In this document: one piece after another, positions 59,077 to 64,000 of the stretch
Numbering within the stretch: the first letter of the stretch is position 1
Layout: every line of letters starts with the position of its first letter
From: Theocolax elegans
Taxonomy: Eukaryota; Arthropoda; Insecta; Hymenoptera; Cerocephalidae
NCBI GenBank assembly: GCA_026168455.1
Contig: CM047428.1
Location: 39,492,546-39,556,545, forward strand
Length of the DNA stretch: 64,000 nucleotides
Reading direction: 5' to 3'
Translations under genes and position numbers: made by a program
Notes under the pieces: generated by a model
What the model was told of the DNA's origin: nothing
What the model saw: only the letters and a program-made list of their open reading frames with translations
Database searches by the model: none

Positions 59077-60639
59077 CTAGCTAAAATCCTCACTCGCTCA
59101 CGCTCGCTCGATGAAAAATTATGATATAATAGATAATATTAAATTAAACTAAAAAATATTTTATTATTTAACTACATTCAATCATTATTTATTAAATTAT
59201 ACCCATGTAGATTTATTATCATATGTATAATAATTAATGAAAATATAAATATTATTATACGATGAATTAAAATGATATTATTAAAAAAATTGAAATTATC
59301 TATAAAAATAATTACTTTTGTCGGAAATAGAGTTTAATTATTATTGCAATAGCACTTTCCATAAAGGAATTATTATTGATTTTTTATTGTCATGTGATAT
59401 GTATACATCCTTTGCAAATAATTAATTTATTTATTTAGCAGTACTTATTAATTTGTGTGTTATTGGTAATTTGGTAATAGTACTATTTATACACTGAGAA
59501 AAATATTAAAATAATCTATATTAAAAATTACTATATTTTATAGGAAAAGTGTGACATCTCAGCAATATAATAATTTTTGCTATGTTATATAGTAAAATTT
59601 AGATATAATATCTTTTAATATCCAATATCGTAATTTTTGATATTCAATATAGTAATTTTTATTATATAAGACAGCAAATTTTATTATTCAATCTGGTATT
59701 TTTTAAATGCGAATTTAAGGAAGTAAAAATGAATTATATTTTGTTTTTAATTAATTGGAAATAGAATGTATATATTGGGGGAATTCCTTTTGTCAATTAA
59801 GTACTACAGAAACATTTAATATTTGGAGATTTAATTATATACTATTCTTACGCAGTTGACCGCAATTTTTATTCACTCGCATATATTTATTCATTACACT
59901 TATTAGTCACTAACTTAAATATTGTTTCAATCGCTATCATTGCAATACGCTGAACGGAAGATACATTTTCGCATAATACACATTTTTGAGCAATTGCGAG
60001 AAGAACTGGAAAAATAGAAAATTTTATACACGCCACCTATTGGTAGAACAGAGTAATTAGAATAGCCTTAAATTAAAAAATCTTCTCAAAACAATTGAAT
60101 ACTGAAAAAGAAATAAACGTATACGCGTATATAAAATATTTCTACAATACTTATTATACAAATTTTAATATATGTAGTATATACATTTAAAAAAAATCAA
60201 CCAAATAATTAAATATTGATCATACATCCACATTATCCACATTATATTAAAATTTTATACTGTCAAAATGAAGATTTAAGTATAAATTATGTTATATTTT
60301 TTTAAATAGTTTGTAAAAATTAATTTTTTTTAATTCAATATTATCGCGGCACCCAAAGGAATAATTAGACATAGTGCTTGACTTTTTTATAGGTATTTAA
60401 TTAATTTTTTAATGGTTTTAAAGTTTATGTCTGAGCGTTCGTCCGTACGTCCGTACAGGCATACTTTTTATTTTTTAACTCTTCCTATCTCTCTTGGATT
60501 TTCGAAAAAATAAATTTTATTTAATGAAAGTGATCGCGGAACCACACGGATTAATTAGTAATAGTGTTTAACTTTTTTATAGGTGTTTAATTACTTTTTT
60601 AAATGGTTTAACCTCGATTATTTATTTGTTTATCTCGAT

Positions 60640-61212
60640 CAGTTATAACTGAAGGTAACATTAAGCACTAGACATCATCAACAGGAAGGGAACATTTTTT
60701 TTTTAATTTCGTAATATGGGTTCCAGTAGATGATGCCCCGTCGACCTGGAGGTAACAGTAGGGACCTGGACATCTTCTACAGGAAGAAAAATTGTTTTTT
60801 TTTGATTTCGTAATATGCCTTCCAGTAGATATTGCCCCGATGACCTGGAGGTAATATTACCGACCTGGACATCTTCTACAGGAAGAAAAATTTTTTTTTT
60901 GATTTCGTAATATGCCTTCCAGTAGATGATGCCCCGTCGACCTGGAGGTAACAGTAGGGACCTAGACATCTACTACAGGAAGAAATTTTTTTCTTATTTC
61001 GTAATAGGTCTTTCAGTAGATGTTGTTCCGTTAACCTGGAGGTAACATTAGGGACCTGGACATCATCTACAGGAAGAAAATTTTTTCTTATTTCGTAATA
61101 GGCCTTTCAGTAGATGTTGTTCCGTTAACCTGGAGGTAACATTAGGGACCTGGACATCATCTACAGGAAGAAAATTTTTTTTTTAATTTCGAAATGTGCG
61201 TTCCAGTAGATA
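60640..61212. repeat. ~96-bp minisatellite, about six units
   Basis: Units recur at ~60722, 60821, 60918, 61012, 61106 and 61202 (landmark TTCCAGTAGAT or TTTCAGTAGAT), each with GACCTGGAGGTAACA and GACCTGGACATCWTCTACAG plus an A/T-rich spacer. The small open frame at 60703-60969 (- strand) is a repeat artefact. Confidence 0.92.
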
Positions 61213-62182
61213 ATAATAAAAATAATAATAAATAGGAATAAAATAATATAAATAACATAAACACCATAAATACTATAAATACCATAATACAGAATAACAT
61301 AAACTACCTAATATATAAATAAATTATAATTATATATGTATGATCAATATTTAATTATTTGGTTGAGTTTTTATATAAATTAGTTATATATATAGACAAA
61401 AATTATTAAAATATTTATACTATATTTTTTATTTTATAAAATTTATAAAATAAAGTTTTACAATATTTAATATGTAATGTTATAATCAATCTTACGTAAA
61501 TAGCAAATTTTAATATCAAAATAACAAAAGTTCTTACATCATATATAGTGAAATGTATATACTACATATATTAAAATTTGTATAATAAGTATTGTAGAAA
61601 TATTTTATATACGCGTATACGTTCATTTCTTTTTCAGTATTCAATTGTTTTGAGAAGACTTTTTAATTTAAGGCTATTCTAATTACTCCATTCGTCCAAT
61701 AGGTGGCGTGTATAAAATTTTCTATTTTTCCAGTTTTTCTCGTAAATGCTCAAAAATGTGTCAATTATATATAAGAAACAACAAAATATTTAGTTATTAT
61801 GCGAAAATGTATCTTCCGTTCAGCGTATTGCAATGATAGCGATTGAAAGAATATTTAAGTTTGTGACTAATAAGTTTAATGAATAAATATATGCGAGTTA
61901 ATAAAAATTGCGATCAACTGCGTAAGAATAGTATATAATTAAATCTCCAAATATTAAATGTTTCTGTAGTACTTAATTGACAAAAGGAATTCCCCCAATA
62001 TATACATTCTATTTCCAATTAATTAAAAACAAAATATAATTCATTTTTACTTCCTTAAATTCGCATTTAAAAAATACCAGATTGAATAATAAAATTTGCT
62101 GTCTTATATAATAAAAATTACTATATTGAATATCAAAAATTACGATATTGGATATTAAAAGATATTATATCTAAATTTTACT

Positions 62183-63304
62183 TGTAACAGGGTGGATACT
62201 GGGGATATGTAAGGCCCACGGTTAGGCCCAATCTGTCCCAACTTACCAACCTTAAGTGTGCAGTCCCACGATGCGGCCGGGAATCCCTTTGATTCCCGTG
62301 CAATGCCGTTAACAACGTCAAACACTCCGTTTGACTTATATACCGTGTGTTGGGGCCTTATGTCCAAAATTGCCAACTAGGATAAACACCGGAGAGGGCG
62401 GTATTCGTAGGATAGGACGGTAACCGGTAAAACACTATCAACAATCGATATTATTGTTAATCGGCGAGAAAGATTGTCTCGCCGAGTCAATTTATTAAAT
62501 TAACAATTAAATATTAATAAATAAACAATACATGAACTTTAACAATTTACGGGGAGTCGTACCGATGACTACCCCCGAGGTCAGCGCGAAAAGAATCAGT
62601 TAAAAATCTATTTATCAGTCGATTACGAGCAACCGATCCGGATATGATCGGCTGCTTAACCTGATGGCATACGTCACACCGTGTGACGTATGAATCTCTG
62701 ACGTAGAGAGCTTTTACGTAGAAGCTTACTACGTCACGCGCGCCTTCTCTCGTGAAGTGGTTCCCGCGAACCACCGACCTTTCTATCCGTACGGGTATTG
62801 TCACGAGAGGGGGAAAGGAGGAACGCTTCCTCACCTGGACCGTACCAGGTAAATCGGGACACGAAATTTAGATAGACACGCGGGTCTAAATGTGGTGCAC
62901 CACTTACCGCGTATCTGAATATCTCGCTTCGGCAGAGAAAAGGCTGTGCTATTGAGAGAGAGCTCGTCCTCGTATATGTCTCTCTCTCTCTCTCCAACGG
63001 TCGAGAAGGTGGGCTTCGCCGAGCCTCCTTTTCTCACTGTCCGTGAGATGTGCTGCTGCACCCGTCGACGTGGAGGTTAGTGGGGAGAAACTGCTCACAC
63101 CCACACACAACGCACAACAGTTCTTTTGCTATTTTATCCCGGAAAAACAATCACCGGTCACCAACACCGTGTTGTTGTCGATCGCGCGCGAACTCTCTAC
63201 CGATACTCTACTGCGCACGATTCTCGCGCGCGTTCCCTGCGCGCGCCGCGCTGTCGATACTCTTTTCAGTTACTCACCTGATCGGTAACTCGCTTACCGT
63301 TATA
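62183..63304 (-). repeat. Solo gypsy LTR in the right arm
   Basis: 1,122 bp with ends TGTAACAG and TTACCGTTATA (minus-strand start TATAACGGTAAG; the usual terminal CA has become TA). It is flanked by TACT on both sides (62179-62182 and 63305-63308). The left arm of the foldback has the uninterrupted site at ~59585-59600. No gag or pol adjoins it, so LTR-LTR recombination likely removed the body. Open frames within (62547-63319) are not called. Confidence 0.82.
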
Positions 63305-63836
63305 TACTATATAACATAGCAAAAATTATTATATTGCTGAGATGTCACACTTTTCCTATACAATATAGTAATTTTTAATATAGATTATTTTAATATTTAT
63401 TATAATATTTTTCTCAGTGTATAAAAAGTGCTATTACCAAATTACCAATAACACACAAATTAATAAGTACTGCGAAATCAATAAAACAATTATTTGCAAA
63501 GGATGTATACATATCACATGACAATAAAATAAATCAATAATAATTCCTTTATGAAAAGTGCTATTGCAATAATAATTAAACTCTATTTCCTACAAAAGTA
63601 ATTATTTTTATAGATAATTTCTATTTTTTTAATAATATCATTTTAATTCATCGTATAATAATATTTATATTTTCATTAATTGTTATACATATGATAATAA
63701 ATCTACATGGGTACAATTTAATAAATAATGATTGAATGTAGTTAAATAATAAAATATTTTTTAGTTTAATTTAATATTATCTATTATATAATTATTTTTC
63801 AGCGAGCGAGCGTGAGCGAGTGAGGATTTTAGCTAG

Positions 63837-64000
63837 TATACTAATTAACGTAACTAGTATATAATAGAAAATTACACGTAAAATCCACACGTACTTAAAA
63901 AAATTAAATTTAAAATAAATTGATAATAACAAAAATCAATTAAATTAAATTAGATTCACTACCGTTTATAATAAAATCTTTGTTTATAAGGGCACCTATA
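63837..64000. other. AT-rich flank
   Basis: Nothing recognised to the end of the window. Confidence 0.6.

Larger units (their letters stand above)
59077..63836. mobile_element. 4.76-kb foldback-like inverted repeat
   Basis: Left arm 59077-60236 and right arm ~61340-63836 (minus the LTR inserted in it) are inverse copies at roughly 95% by eye. The extreme ends are CTAGCTAAAATCCTCACTCG and its inverse, followed on both sides by GCTCACGCTCGCTCG-type sequence. The centre is the minisatellite plus an AT-rich spacer. Each arm contains an internal block ending ACACTGAGAAAAATAT. No protein is encoded. Long arms around tandem repeats resemble foldback elements; the CTAG ends also recall the satellite tails. 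Confidence 0.8.

Noticed and set aside
62547..63319. Several open frames on both strands
   Set aside because: All lie in the solo LTR with no protein-like conservation.

Overview
The window looks like an A+T-rich, repeat-choked stretch of an animal nuclear genome. It is most likely from an insect, and possibly a hymenopteran. That is inference from the kinds of elements present: copia and gypsy LTR elements, a mariner relative ending in GGGACACCCTGTA, piggyBac elements, a tRNA-derived SINE and a Polinton. I see no convincing host gene. Nearly everything recognisable is a transposable element, a satellite or a decayed element nested in another.

Layout. 1-9936 is a satellite array of ~59-bp monomers with higher-order structure, broken by a palindromic MITE (1189-2413) that carries a second MITE. 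The array ends in a 236-bp unique tail (9937-10172). A second array of the same satellite, inverted, lies at 42733-45217 and begins with the same tail (42498-42732). Between them are a microsatellite block (11.5-12.3 kb), a palindromic element (12378-13105), a truncated + strand copia with its LTR (13270-15205), a decayed - strand copia (15287-20505), an unassigned GC-richer stretch, a SINE with perfect target-site duplications (22820-23273), AT-rich DNA, and a long decayed + strand gypsy element (27045-39.8 kb). Three separate elements have inserted into that gypsy at TTAA sites: a piggyBac-type element (28245-31465, itself hosting a mariner relative), a MITE (35471-35976) and a piggyBac with a broken transposase (36247-38050).

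45.2-48.1 kb holds purine/pyrimidine tandem repeats and a 719-bp palindrome. 48103-55226 (all - strand) is a Polinton/Maverick remnant. It carries the packaging ATPase, two Polinton-type uncharacterised proteins, a chromodomain integrase, minor and major capsid candidates, a pVI-like basic protein, another uncharacterised protein and an adenain-type protease. The protein-primed DNA polymerase B expected of the family is not seen. Most genes are nearly intact but broken by single in-frame stops or small frameshifts.

55989-58980 is the 3' part of a second gypsy element on the - strand (LTR, polypurine tract, integrase, RNase H end), cut at 7-bp microhomology to a ~96-bp minisatellite. 59077-63836 is a giant inverted repeat (foldback-like) with that minisatellite at its centre. 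A 1,122-bp solo LTR has inserted into one arm only.

The elements do not form one pathway. The functional groupings are the retrotransposon gag-protease-pol sets and the Polinton morphogenesis module. No coding region is clearly intact enough to call active.
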